Below are positions 52,231-61,113 of a DNA stretch of 64,000 bases, piece by piece. The stretch covers positions 1 through 64,000 of the forward strand of contig NZ_JARXIA010000010.1 of NCBI RefSeq assembly GCF_031127875.1, in the 5' to 3' direction. Each line of letters starts with the position of its first letter. Within the stretch, counting starts at the first letter, position 1. A model generated the notes under the pieces. The model was given only the letters and a program-made list of their open reading frames with translations. It was not told where the DNA came from and searched no databases. Source of the stretch: Pelagicoccus sp. SDUM812005 (GTDB lineage Bacteria > Verrucomicrobiota > Verrucomicrobiia > Opitutales > Opitutaceae). Position numbers and translations under genes: made by a program.

Positions 52231-53676
52231 TTATCGATTTAGAACCGAATCCTTTAGCTTTTGCTTAATGTTTGGATCCGCCTCGACCATTGCTTTGAGT
52301 GTTTCGATTAGCGGGGTAGGAGTCGAACGGTTTTGCGAGACAGCCATTGTAACGGTGATGAGTGCACCTCCTCTTACTTTTGGGTCTTCGAAACCGTCTA
52401 GCAAGGCTAGGATTCTGTCTTGATTGGCTTCTTTTGAAGCCAAACCTCTTGCAATGCTGTAAGCGGATCGAGAGCGGAGTTTGTCATCGGTCATGCTGTG
52501 GTAGTAATTCTCAGCGTCGTTAATGTTGGATCGCGCCCAAGATGACATTGTAGCACTCACTGCATTCGCTCTTGCTGATTCGTCTGGCGTATTTGTGGCC
52601 CAATCCATTGCCAGTTGTGGATTGGCTCTGGCGACTTCGTGAATCATGGATTGCATAAGTTTCGAGCTGCTATCGGCTGTAGAAACTTGGCTCATCATGT
52701 TCTCCATTTCGTTAGCCGTAACGCTACGGGCCCATGTTTTTGCGATCGATTCGAGGGATTCCTCCATGCCCGGTTGGTCGCGGTTCTCGATTGCGTAGGC
52801 GAAGGCTCCGGCCCCGTCGACCGCCGCCCAGCCTCCCATGAGCCCTTCCACCGCGTAGCGTGAGATCGTTGGATCCGAGATGGTCGCCATGAGCTGGTTG
52901 GGAGCGTCGGTCTCGTACCTTCCCCAGGTTTCGAAGATATCCTTAACGAGACTGCTCTTGTCGTGCGGGTTTTCCAAGGTGTTGGCGATCTCGAAGAGTT
53001 CTTCGTAGTTGCCGTGGAAGGACACGTCTCTGACCAGTGAGGAAAAGTGGCTGGCTCGCCGTCTGTCGTCCTTGATTTCCAACGACAGGTCGACCGCCAG
53101 TTGCAGGTCGTCTTTAGAAATCGCATTGAGCACGTTGTAAGTGGAGATGCCGTACATGGAACCGTTGTTGCTGATATCCATGACGGCGCCCCATGCTTCG
53201 ATGGGTTGCGTTTCAGCCCATCCGGCTGCGGCAGCGGAAAGGTATCCCAGACGGTCGCGTCCCCTAAGGTTCTTGGCGTACTCGAAGGCTGCGAGTCCGT
53301 CCGACTTTCCCCAGCTCGAGAAAAACTGGCGCATGATGCCGTTTGTCTTGGGACCTGGAGGCAGGGCTTCGATCTCCGCCAGGAATAGGTGCGCGTTTTC
53401 GCTGTCGAGATCCTTGAAGTATTCTTTCAGGGCAGCCCAGCGGGCGTTGTAGTCGGGCGTCTCGAAGAGGTCGCTCAGGCTTGTCCGAGCGGCGGATTGG
53501 CCGGGATCCTCGTTCGGTAGGAGCGGGGCGGCGTTTTCGAGTCGTTGCGGATTCGAGAGCGCCGGTTCAGCGGAAGGTGTCTCGGATTCTGCGGGGGGCA
53601 GGTTTTGATGGGTCCCGAATTGGTACGCTCCGAGCGCTACCGCCGCGTAGGCGAGGCCGTGTATCAGTTTTTTCAT
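52231..53676 (-). CDS. Exported helical-repeat protein, function unknown
   Basis: 481 aa with an N-terminal membrane/signal segment (MKKLIHGLAYAAVALGAYQFG) and a low-complexity Pro/Glu linker. It then has about nine ~35-residue helical repeats with a W-A/G signature: GWAETQPIEAWGAV, TWGRYETDAPNQL, GWAAVDGAGAFAYAIEN, TWARSVTANEMENM, SWARSNINDAENYY. This resembles alpha-helical repeat proteins often seen in Verrucomicrobiota. A scaffold or protein-interaction role is likely, but nothing specific can be said. Confidence 0.8.
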   Translation of the reverse strand: MKKLIHGLAYAAVALGAYQFGTHQNLPPAESETPSAEPALSNPQRLENAAPLLPNEDPGQSAARTSLSDLFETPDYNARWAALKEYFKDLDSENAHLFLAEIEALPPGPKTNGIMRQFFSSWGKSDGLAAFEYAKNLRGRDRLGYLSAAAAGWAETQPIEAWGAVMDISNNGSMYGISTYNVLNAISKDDLQLAVDLSLEIKDDRRRASHFSSLVRDVSFHGNYEELFEIANTLENPHDKSSLVKDIFETWGRYETDAPNQLMATISDPTISRYAVEGLMGGWAAVDGAGAFAYAIENRDQPGMEESLESIAKTWARSVTANEMENMMSQVSTADSSSKLMQSMIHEVARANPQLAMDWATNTPDESARANAVSATMSSWARSNINDAENYYHSMTDDKLRSRSAYSIARGLASKEANQDRILALLDGFEDPKVRGGALITVTMAVSQNRSTPTPLIETLKAMVEADPNIKQKLKDSVLNR

Positions 53677-53777
53677 ACAGTCGAGGGATTCTTGAGGTAG
53701 GGGGCCTGAGATGTGAGGCTCCGTTATCAGTAGAATTCTCTACGCTGTAATGGAAGAAAAAGAGTGGGGCGAGTACG

Positions 53778-53790
53778 CTTACACTGGAAA
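53778..53790. promoter_or_regulatory. CTTACACTGGAAA element
   Basis: Third copy of the TTACACTGG word, about 100 bp upstream of the helical-repeat gene on the minus strand; the right arm is degenerate here. Confidence 0.25.
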
Positions 53791-53811
53791 ATTTCGTGAC
53801 GTTGTGACTCA

Positions 53812-53831
53812 GCGGGTCCTTTCCGACCCGC
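53812..53831. terminator. Hairpin downstream of the mannitol-dehydrogenase-family gene
   Basis: GCGGGTC (53812-53818) pairs perfectly with GACCCGC (53825-53831) around CTTTCC, 25 bp after the stop of the minus-strand gene. There is no T-run, so it may protect the 3' end rather than terminate. Confidence 0.35.
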
Positions 53832-53856
53832 CTGGGAAAGGGGGGAGTGCCTCTCG

Positions 53857-55371
53857 CTATTCCCGGCCGAAGAGCAGGACTTGCATCTGGCGGGCGACGT
53901 CGGGGTTCTCGTAGAGAGCGCCGACCATGCCGGTATAGGTTTTGGCGAAGGTCTCGTTATGGGCGAGGTCGCCGAAAACGCTTTCCAGCTTGAGGAAGGA
54001 GAGGGGATCCGCGTCAGTGCCCTTGGCGGCCTGGTAGAGCTCCGCTTTCATGTCGTCGACGATGTCGAGCGCTACGCCATCCTTGTTCTTGCCGGTGTCG
54101 CTGTAGTAGCACCAGGCGGCAATGACCAGGGTTGCGTATTCGATGCTGCCACCTCGCTGCAGGTTTTCGCGGATGGTAGGGATGAGAAATTTGGGGAGCT
54201 TGGAAGAGCTTTCCAAGCAGATGCGGGAGAGCTTGTCCTTGATGTTGGGATTGCCGAAGCGTTCGATGAGGCAGTCCTTGTACTGGTCGAGGTCGATTCC
54301 AGGAACGGGGTCGAGCACGGGTGTGGCCTCGAAGTCCATGAAGCGGCTGAGGTAGGATTCGAAGAGCGGATCGGAAACGCAGCCGTCGATGGTCTGGTGC
54401 CCATGGATGGAGCCGAGCAATCCCAGTACTGAGTGTCCTGCGTTGAGCAGGCGGATCTTCATGGTTTCGTAAGGGGTGACGTCCGGTACGAATTGGGCTC
54501 CTGCCTTTTCCCAGGACGGTCGCCCGGCGCTGAACTTGTCTTCGATCACCCACTGGACGAAAGGTTCGCAGGTGACGGGCCATTCGTCTTCGATGCCGAT
54601 CTTGGTATCCAGGAATTGAATATCCTCCGGCGTAGTGACCGGCGTGATACGATCGACCATGGCATTCGGGAAGGCAACGGAAGCGGCGATCCAGGAGGCG
54701 AGATCCTTGTCCTGCTTTTGGGCGAAGGTGAGCAGTACCTCGCGGGCGACGTTGCCGTTGTGCTGGATATTGTCGCAGGATTGCACGGTGAAGGGGGCGA
54801 GCCCCGCTTCGCGTCGCCGTTTGAGGGCGGCGGTGAGGAATCCGAATACGGTTTGCGGGCGGGACGGATTGGCTAGGTCGTTTTGGATGCCCGGGTTGGA
54901 GAAGTCGAATTCGCCGGTGGCCGGATTGAAGTTGTAGCCACCTTCGGTGATGGTGAGGGAGACGATCTTGGTGTCCGGGTGGGCCATCTTGGCGATGACG
55001 GCCTCGGGATCGTCGCAGCCGAGCAGGAAGTCGACGATGGAGCCGATGACGCGGTTCTCCACTTTGCCGTCCGGGTGCCTGACGATGAGGGTGTAGAGGT
55101 AGTCCTGCTGGGCGAGGACGTCGCCGATCTTGCGGTCCGCTTCGCGCAGGCCGACTCCGCAGATGCCCCAGTCCAGCGATTCGCCCGCGTTCATGAGCTC
55201 GTCGGTGTAGAAGGCTTGGTGGGAGCGGTGGAAGCCGCCGACGCCGACGTGTACGATGCCGGTCTTGACCTTGCTGCGATCGTAGCTCGGGCAGATGGCC
55301 CTGTTTTGAAGGAGGGAGAGATTCTTTTGCTTGAGAGCGATGGGCTCGTTCATAACGGGGTAGGGGCTCAT
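53857..55371 (-). CDS. Mannitol dehydrogenase-family polyol/uronate oxidoreductase
   Basis: 504-aa NAD-dependent long-chain dehydrogenase. The Rossmann start GIVHVGVGGFHRSHQAFYTDEL, TITEGGYNFNPATGEFDF, FTVQSCDNIQHNGNVAREV and the C-terminal active-site segment with KIRLLNAGHSVLG are standard for mannitol dehydrogenase/fructuronate reductase relatives. The start at MSPYPV overlaps the permease stop by ATGA. With a sugar kinase and permease in the same operon, mannitol to fructose to fructose-6-phosphate is the most natural reading; D-arabinitol or fructuronate are alternatives. Confidence 0.9.
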   Translation of the reverse strand: MSPYPVMNEPIALKQKNLSLLQNRAICPSYDRSKVKTGIVHVGVGGFHRSHQAFYTDELMNAGESLDWGICGVGLREADRKIGDVLAQQDYLYTLIVRHPDGKVENRVIGSIVDFLLGCDDPEAVIAKMAHPDTKIVSLTITEGGYNFNPATGEFDFSNPGIQNDLANPSRPQTVFGFLTAALKRRREAGLAPFTVQSCDNIQHNGNVAREVLLTFAQKQDKDLASWIAASVAFPNAMVDRITPVTTPEDIQFLDTKIGIEDEWPVTCEPFVQWVIEDKFSAGRPSWEKAGAQFVPDVTPYETMKIRLLNAGHSVLGLLGSIHGHQTIDGCVSDPLFESYLSRFMDFEATPVLDPVPGIDLDQYKDCLIERFGNPNIKDKLSRICLESSSKLPKFLIPTIRENLQRGGSIEYATLVIAAWCYYSDTGKNKDGVALDIVDDMKAELYQAAKGTDADPLSFLKLESVFGDLAHNETFAKTYTGMVGALYENPDVARQMQVLLFGRE

Positions 55372-57122
55372 GATGATTTTTGGTTGAGTGCTTTCAGGCG
55401 ACGCAGGGCCCAGTAGGATGCGCCGAAGTAAAGAAGGGTGCAGACGAAGGCCCAGCGATAGAAGGTCTCGCGGTTGAATTCGTAGGCTTGTAGGTCCGGG
55501 CTGCCGAACATGGTCCATGCGGCGAGGCCGATCGTGGCCAGCAAGCTGGCGCGCGAAACGAAGCGTAGGGTCTTCGTAAGTGTCGACTTATCGGATACAG
55601 GGTCCGGTTCGGCGGCGGACTGGGCGGCTTGCTGTGCCGCGATGGATTCGTCGCGAATCCGAGCTTCTTCCTGCTCGACGGGATACTTCTGGTCGGCTCC
55701 GGACTTTTTGGCCAACACGGTGTAGAGGGCGATGGTAAAGATCCAAGTCGGGATGAACAGGTAGTAGAAGGAGATGAGGTCGAGGGCATTCAATCCGAAA
55801 CCGAAGACGAGGCCTGCAATCCAGGAGGTGACTGCTGGGGCGCTGTGGGTCAGTTTTCGGTAGGAGACCCAGTAGCGGGTCAAGCCGATGCGAGGGAAGA
55901 TCACGTGCTCGGCGAAGACGATGGCGCCTACGGGAACGACCAGCAGTCCGGCATAGGTCAGCATCGGTAGCATTTTTGTGAATACGAAGGGAAAGCAAGC
56001 GACCAATACGGTAACGATGCCGACTGCGAGGGTGGTCTTGCGGCGGGAGTGCTTGTGGAAGATGGCTTGGGCGGCGAGGCCGGCTCGGTAGAGGTTGGCG
56101 TTGGCGGTGGTCCAGCCCGCGACGATGACGATGACGAAGCCCGAAAGGCCGAGGGCGTGGAAAGCGACGTCGCCGGGGTCGAGCGTGGCGATGGAGGTTT
56201 TCAGGAAGACGGCGGTTCCTGCTCCCATGATGCCGGCGGCGATCCAGGCGATGTAATGGCCGAAGAGCATGCCGGAGGCGGTGCAGAGTCCGTAGGCGCT
56301 CTTCTTGGCGTAGCGAAAGAGAGCCATGTCGATCAAGCCGAAGTGGGTGATGGTATTGGCGGCCCAGGCGAAGCCGATGACTTCCAGCAGGCCGATGCCC
56401 GGCTCGCCAAAGACGTTGACCCCGGTCCAGATCGATTGGTCGCCGATGGCGATGAAGTCGTCCCAGCCTTGCAGCAAGGTGTAGCCCAGTACGCCTTCGG
56501 TGAGGCCCGGCATCATGACGAGGGCCCCGGCTGCGAACATGACGAATAGCCAGGGACCGCACAGTCCTGAAAATTCGGATACGGCGTTGAAGCCGTACAT
56601 GGCGACGAGCACCACGATGATTCCGACAACCAGCACCACGCCTACGAAGGCGGCGCTGGTCGGGTACCAGCTAAGCTGGGCAGGGATGCCGAAGAGAAAG
56701 CGTACCGCCGTGGACGAGACGGTGATCATGGCGGCGGAGATGACGGTGAAGATGATGACGTTGGCCCAGTTGTAGAGCTTGGTCATGGAGTCGCCCGCGA
56801 TCTTGTGCAGGTAAGTGTAGAGGCTGAGGCGGGTCTTGACCGCGATGGGGGCGGTGATGAGGGTCCAACTGGCGATGGCGAGCAAGTTGCCGATGAGGAG
56901 ACCGAGGAGGATGTCGATGGTCTTGGCTCCGAGGGCGACGAAGGTGGCTCCGATGACGAACTCGGTGGCGGCCACGTGTTCGCCGGCGTAGAGGCCGAGG
57001 AAGTGTCGCCAGCCGTGCAGCTTGTGCTGCGGGATGGGGAGTTGTTCGGAGCTGACGTTAGCGATGGAAGGGGCCGACGCGCGGGGACTCGCGCTGGGGG
57101 GCGGGGCGGCAACTAGACTCAT
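55368..57122 (-). CDS. NCS1-type permease (purine-cytosine permease family)
   Basis: 584-aa transporter with about twelve TM helices. The segment GWRHFLGLYAGEHVAATEFVIGA, SWTLITAPIAVKTRLSLYTYL and WTTANANLYRAGLAAQAI match the nucleobase-cation-symport-1 fold. The start at MSLVAAPPP follows the kinase with an ATGA overlap. NCS1 proteins usually carry nucleobases or vitamins; here the gene is locked between a sugar kinase and a polyol dehydrogenase, so the substrate may be the polyol or sugar. Confidence 0.85.
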   Translation of the reverse strand: MSLVAAPPPSASPRASAPSIANVSSEQLPIPQHKLHGWRHFLGLYAGEHVAATEFVIGATFVALGAKTIDILLGLLIGNLLAIASWTLITAPIAVKTRLSLYTYLHKIAGDSMTKLYNWANVIIFTVISAAMITVSSTAVRFLFGIPAQLSWYPTSAAFVGVVLVVGIIVVLVAMYGFNAVSEFSGLCGPWLFVMFAAGALVMMPGLTEGVLGYTLLQGWDDFIAIGDQSIWTGVNVFGEPGIGLLEVIGFAWAANTITHFGLIDMALFRYAKKSAYGLCTASGMLFGHYIAWIAAGIMGAGTAVFLKTSIATLDPGDVAFHALGLSGFVIVIVAGWTTANANLYRAGLAAQAIFHKHSRRKTTLAVGIVTVLVACFPFVFTKMLPMLTYAGLLVVPVGAIVFAEHVIFPRIGLTRYWVSYRKLTHSAPAVTSWIAGLVFGFGLNALDLISFYYLFIPTWIFTIALYTVLAKKSGADQKYPVEQEEARIRDESIAAQQAAQSAAEPDPVSDKSTLTKTLRFVSRASLLATIGLAAWTMFGSPDLQAYEFNRETFYRWAFVCTLLYFGASYWALRRLKALNQKSS

Positions 57123-58039
57123 ATCGATGTGAATTGGGGGTGGTTTTTCAGGGAAAATTGCAGGGGCAATTCGGGAGTGGCGCCTGGTTGGGTGCAGACG
57201 AAAGAGGCTACCTTGTTGGCAAATTCGTTGATGCGATGGAGCGGCCATTGGTGAAGGGCGCCCATGCAGATCGCGGCGGTGAAGGAGTCGCCGGCGCCTA
57301 CCGAGTCGAAGGCGTCGCAGGGCAAGCCGGCGTGCTCGTCGCAATCGCTTTCGTCGAGCAGGATGCTGCCGTCGGCTCCGCGTGTGTAGACCAGAAGTTT
57401 TAGGTCGAAGCGGGAGCGAAGCTGTTCCAACTGTTCGACGACGCTGCCCTCGAGCTCGAAGTAGGCTGCCAGTGTAGGAAGTTCTTCGTCGCTCAGCTTA
57501 AGCGCGCTCGCTATCTGGAGGGAGCTTTCGAGCAACTCGCGGTCGTGGTAGGCTTGGCGCAGGTTGACGTCGAGGATCTTGAGCGAGCCTACCGGCATCA
57601 GCTCGAGGATTTCTCGGATGGTTCGACGCGAAGCGGCGGAACGCTGGCAAAGGGTGCCGAAGCAGGCGGCGTCGAGTCGGGCAGCCAAGGTCTCCAGGGA
57701 TTTCGTAAGCGTGAGGTTATCCCACGCCACGTCCTTGACGATGTCGTAGGAGGGTTTGCCGTTGCTGTCTATGGTGACCTTTGCCTGACCGGTTGGGAGG
57801 CTGGGGTCCTGATCAATGTAGTAGGTGTTGACGTTGCGCAGGTCCAGTTCCCGGCACATGCGGAAGCCTAGGGCGTCGGCGCCTACGCGGCTGATCGGAT
57901 AGGAGGTGGCTCCCAGCTGCGAGCAATGCCAAGCGAAGTTGGCCGGGGCCCCGCCGAGTTTCATGCGGTGGGGAAATACGTCCCATAGGAGCTCGCCGAT
58001 ACCGGCAACGGCGAAAGAAGGGGGAGTTTGGGTATTCAT
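57119..58039 (-). CDS. PfkB-family sugar kinase (fructokinase-like)
   Basis: 306-aa ribokinase-fold kinase. The N-terminal GELLWDVFPHRMKLGGAPANFAWH and C-terminal signature DSVGAGDSFTAAICMGAL with the catalytic Asp are intact. The GELLWD...GGAPANF block is typical of fructokinases. The Met at MNTQTP is preferred to one 22 codons upstream. It is the first gene of a three-gene operon coupled by two ATGA overlaps, downstream of a GntR-type operator. Confidence 0.9.
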   Translation of the reverse strand: MNTQTPPSFAVAGIGELLWDVFPHRMKLGGAPANFAWHCSQLGATSYPISRVGADALGFRMCRELDLRNVNTYYIDQDPSLPTGQAKVTIDSNGKPSYDIVKDVAWDNLTLTKSLETLAARLDAACFGTLCQRSAASRRTIREILELMPVGSLKILDVNLRQAYHDRELLESSLQIASALKLSDEELPTLAAYFELEGSVVEQLEQLRSRFDLKLLVYTRGADGSILLDESDCDEHAGLPCDAFDSVGAGDSFTAAICMGALHQWPLHRINEFANKVASFVCTQPGATPELPLQFSLKNHPQFTSI

Positions 58040-58123
58040 AAAATTCAAGGGGCGAGAGGGGGTGCGACGCTCTCTACGATGCTTCCAATTTCCCACAACG
58101 AGCAAAGTTGTAAACTTGTAACT

Positions 58124-58159
58124 TTACCTTAAAAAGTAATTAGGTTTACATTAAGGTAA
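58124..58159. promoter_or_regulatory. Candidate operator of the GntR-LacI regulator
   Basis: TTACCTTAA (58124-58132) and TTAAGGTAA (58151-58159) form a perfect 9-bp inverted repeat with an 18-bp spacer, just before the regulator start and in the divergent promoter region of the kinase operon. A TTGTAA-N4-TTGTAA-like direct repeat lies just upstream (about 58108-58120). Confidence 0.55.
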
Positions 58160-58169
58160 CAATAAACGC

Positions 58170-59270
58170 ATGAGCTCCTCTAAACCAAGGTACTTACAGA
58201 TTTACGACGAACTGAAGCGGAAGATTCAGGATCGAAGCTACGAGCCGGGGGATTTGCTGCCACCCGAGTCGCAGCTATGCGCGACCTATGGGACGTCCCG
58301 TCCGACCGTGGCGAAGGCGATCGCTCGGCTTTGCGAGGAAAAGCGGGTGACGCGGCGGGCAGGATTTGGCACGCTCGTGCTCGAGTCGCCGACCAAGGCG
58401 TTCAAGGTGGGGCTCTTGTTGCCGCAGCTGAAGCAAACGGAGATATTCGAACCGATTTGCGCCAGCATCGCAGCGACCGCGGTGGAGGATGAGGTGCGGA
58501 TCGTTCGTCCCTTGGAGCTCGGAAGCGATCAGGACCCGAAGCTTCTGGCCGAGGTGCTGACGGAGCGTTTCATAGCGATGCAGGTAAACGGGGTTTTCTT
58601 CACGCCGGTGGAGCATGTTGAGGATCAGGAGCGCTTTAACCTAGGCATCATCGAGCGCCTGCAGGCTGCAGGTATCCAGGTCGTCTTGCTGGACCGGGAC
58701 GTCTACCCCTGGCCGCGCCAGACGCCATTCGACTTGATCGGAATCGATAACATAGAGGCCGGGTACATCATGGCGGGTCACTTGATCGCGAATGGTTGCG
58801 AGCGCCTGGCATTCGTAGCGGAAGCGAACCCGGCCGCCACAGTGCAGCTAAGGGGAATTGGCGCCCGCGAGGCCATGCTGCAAAACGGGTTTAGCCCTCG
58901 GAGCCTCCAGAACGTGATCTTCGATCCGGCGAGGCCGGAGCTTGCGATGGAACAGTTGAGGAGCCAGAAGGCGACCGGCGTCGTTTGCGCGAACGACGTT
59001 ACGGCTGCGGCCCTGCTGCGAACGATGATCGACAGCGGGGTTCGCGTACCGGAGGAAGTGCAAGTCTGCGGTTTCGACGACGTGCAGTACGCTTCCCTGC
59101 TCAGCGTGCCGCTTACCAGTTACCGGCAGCCCTGCGCGGATATCGGCAGGGTGGCCATGAAGACGATGGTGGTGCGTATCCAAAAGCCTTATGTACCCGC
59201 TAAACGAATTACCTTGAGAGGGAGTCTCGTGGCTCGGCGTTCAACGGTCGGGAGGGAAGCGGCAGGGTGA
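58170..59270 (+). CDS. GntR-LacI hybrid regulator (AraR-like)
   Basis: 366 aa. An N-terminal GntR winged helix (YLQIYDELKRKIQDRSYEPG, GTSRPTVAKAIARLCEEKRV) is joined to a C-terminal periplasmic-binding-protein-like LacI sensor domain (KVGLLLPQ, VVLLDRDVYPW, TGVVCANDVTAAALLR, VCGFDDVQYASLL). This is the AraR arrangement. It is divergent from the kinase/permease/dehydrogenase operon and probably represses it until the sugar binds. Confidence 0.93.
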   Translation: MSSSKPRYLQIYDELKRKIQDRSYEPGDLLPPESQLCATYGTSRPTVAKAIARLCEEKRVTRRAGFGTLVLESPTKAFKVGLLLPQLKQTEIFEPICASIAATAVEDEVRIVRPLELGSDQDPKLLAEVLTERFIAMQVNGVFFTPVEHVEDQERFNLGIIERLQAAGIQVVLLDRDVYPWPRQTPFDLIGIDNIEAGYIMAGHLIANGCERLAFVAEANPAATVQLRGIGAREAMLQNGFSPRSLQNVIFDPARPELAMEQLRSQKATGVVCANDVTAAALLRTMIDSGVRVPEEVQVCGFDDVQYASLLSVPLTSYRQPCADIGRVAMKTMVVRIQKPYVPAKRITLRGSLVARRSTVGREAAG

Positions 59271-59350
59271 CTTGCCTTTGGCGCGCGGCTGCCCCTTGGA
59301 GGCTTGTTGCCGCTGCCGTAGGAGCGCGTCGGAGTGAGCGATGGACGTAT

Positions 59351-60094
59351 TTAGAAGTAGCCGCCCTTTTCTGTGATTTCGGTAGCGGTTTTGCCCGATT
59401 CCACCCATCCGAAAATCTTTTTCTCGTTTTCGCGGATCTCTTCGGCCCGCACTAGGATGTCGTAGGCTTTATCTCGGGGAATGCATAGAACGCCGTCGAT
59501 GTCGCCCATGAGGATGTCGCCAGGCTTTATATCCACTTTTCCGATACGGATCGGAATTTGGTAATGCGTTATTAAGCAGCGTCCCAAAGACCCGTTGGGA
59601 CTGCGGTTCTTGTAGTAGACGGGGAATTTCTTGGCGTTGATCTGGTGGGTGTCGCGTATGCAGCCGTCCACGCAGGCCGCTTTCACTTTTTTGGAAACGG
59701 CGGTTGCGGTCATGACCCCGCCCCACATGGTGGCTTCCTCGTCGCCGCTGGTGTCGTAGATGACGAAGGCGTCCTCGTGCATGGCTTCCAGCATCTTGGT
59801 GCGGAACTCCATTTCGCCCCGCACGAGCGTAGAGGGGGCGCTCTTGACAGTGAAAGCGATTCCCGCGACGGCTACGTCTTCGCGCAGCGGGCGAAGGTAG
59901 GAGGGAAGGGATTGGTCGAGAAGGCAGAACTCGCGCATGACATCGCTGATGGCCCCCGTGTAAAGTTGCTCGAACCGGGCGAGCAGCTCCTTTTCTGGGA
60001 TCGGAAATACAGCCTTGGAAAGGCTTTCTCGATATTCGATTAGGGCTTCGAGATTCATCATCCCGACTTCTTTTTTGTATTGGTCAGTAGACAT
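59351..60094 (-). CDS. RraA-like family protein
   Basis: 247 aa with the RraA/demethylmenaquinone-methyltransferase-like fold: AISDVMREF, GDEEATMWGGVMTATAVSKKVKAACVDGCIRD (the Gly-rich site with Arg-Asp) and GDILMGDIDGVLCIPRD. Proteins of this group include 4-hydroxy-4-methyl-2-oxoglutarate and related aldolases/decarboxylases. It lies 13 bp after mannonate dehydratase, suggesting a role in handling a uronate-derived 2-keto acid; the reaction is not proven. Confidence 0.85.
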   Translation of the reverse strand: MSTDQYKKEVGMMNLEALIEYRESLSKAVFPIPEKELLARFEQLYTGAISDVMREFCLLDQSLPSYLRPLREDVAVAGIAFTVKSAPSTLVRGEMEFRTKMLEAMHEDAFVIYDTSGDEEATMWGGVMTATAVSKKVKAACVDGCIRDTHQINAKKFPVYYKNRSPNGSLGRCLITHYQIPIRIGKVDIKPGDILMGDIDGVLCIPRDKAYDILVRAEEIRENEKKIFGWVESGKTATEITEKGGYF

Positions 60095-60107
60095 GGCGTT
60101 GTAATGC

Positions 60108-61091
60108 TTATGCGTTGTTGCCGGAGGTTGAATTGATTGTATCCAAAATCCCTTTCAGGTAGCCTGTCGCGAAAAGACGTCCCTGAGCGCCGTAGCCCGG
60201 GTCCTTGTTGTCCTCGCCGATCAGGGTAGGAACGTGATCGACGCGAATGGGCCCCTTGAACCCGAGACTGTGGTAAAGCTTGAGCAGGGCAGGCATATCG
60301 GTAGGTCCGTTGTCGTGGAAGGTTTCCCTGAAGTTGCTGGGGGTGCCGACGACATCGCGAAAGTGGAGGAAGAACAGTTTGTTCTTTTCTGAGAAGTAGC
60401 GGGCAAGTTCCGGAACGTTCGCTCCCATGGTGGTATAGCAGCCTTGGCAAAAGGTGACGCCGTGCGAGGAGCTATCGACCAGGTCGAGGGCCCGCTTGAC
60501 GTTCTCTGGCGTTGAGAAGATGCGACCGATACCCCTCAGCGGGCTGACGGGAGGGTCGTCGGGGTGGAGTCCCATTTGTACCCCCGCCTCCTCGGCAACG
60601 GGCATGACGGCTCGGATGAAGTATTCATAGTTTTCCCACATGGCCGCTTCGGAAATCTCGCCCGCCTCGGTGAGGGGAAGTCCGTCGAGGTCCGCGGCGT
60701 TGAAGCCGCTTACCAGGGCGCCTCCGCGTTCGGCGATAGCATGTCGGGTGCGAAACCATCCGACCTGGGCCATAAAGTTGTAGCAAAGCAAGGGGATGCC
60801 CAGCTTGCCCATGTTTCGCAGCATTCTTTGGTAGGCCTCGATGTCCTCGTCTCGACCGGGCAGTCCTTGCTTGATGCGTTCCATGTCCATCTGGTCGCCT
60901 TCTAAGCCGTGAAGCTCAAGGCCACGCTCCGCGAATCTGTCCTGAGCTTCTTTGAGAACGGAGAAGTCGCTAGGAGCTGCGTTTCCAGTGAGCTTGGGAT
61001 GCAGCTTTACGATGGCGCGCTGAACACCCATCTGCAGGGCGTAGTCCCAGCGGATGTCAGGGCGGGCGGGCAGGAAATCGACAATGTACAT
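60108..61091 (-). CDS. uxuA: Mannonate dehydratase
   Basis: 327-aa TIM-barrel enzyme converting D-mannonate to 2-keto-3-deoxy-gluconate. Family segments MGVQRAIVKLHP, PLLCYNFMAQVGWFRTR, MGLHPDDPPVSPLRGIGRI, VTFCQGCYTTMGA and FFLHFRDVVGTPSNFRETFHDNG are clear, with the His/Cys/Asp residues that bind the metal. It is shorter than the E. coli enzyme (394 aa) but retains the core. It follows the IclR gene by 22 bp. Confidence 0.93.
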   Translation of the reverse strand: MYIVDFLPARPDIRWDYALQMGVQRAIVKLHPKLTGNAAPSDFSVLKEAQDRFAERGLELHGLEGDQMDMERIKQGLPGRDEDIEAYQRMLRNMGKLGIPLLCYNFMAQVGWFRTRHAIAERGGALVSGFNAADLDGLPLTEAGEISEAAMWENYEYFIRAVMPVAEEAGVQMGLHPDDPPVSPLRGIGRIFSTPENVKRALDLVDSSSHGVTFCQGCYTTMGANVPELARYFSEKNKLFFLHFRDVVGTPSNFRETFHDNGPTDMPALLKLYHSLGFKGPIRVDHVPTLIGEDNKDPGYGAQGRLFATGYLKGILDTINSTSGNNA

Positions 61092-61113
61092 GATCGCTTC
61101 TTTTGGGGAGGGG

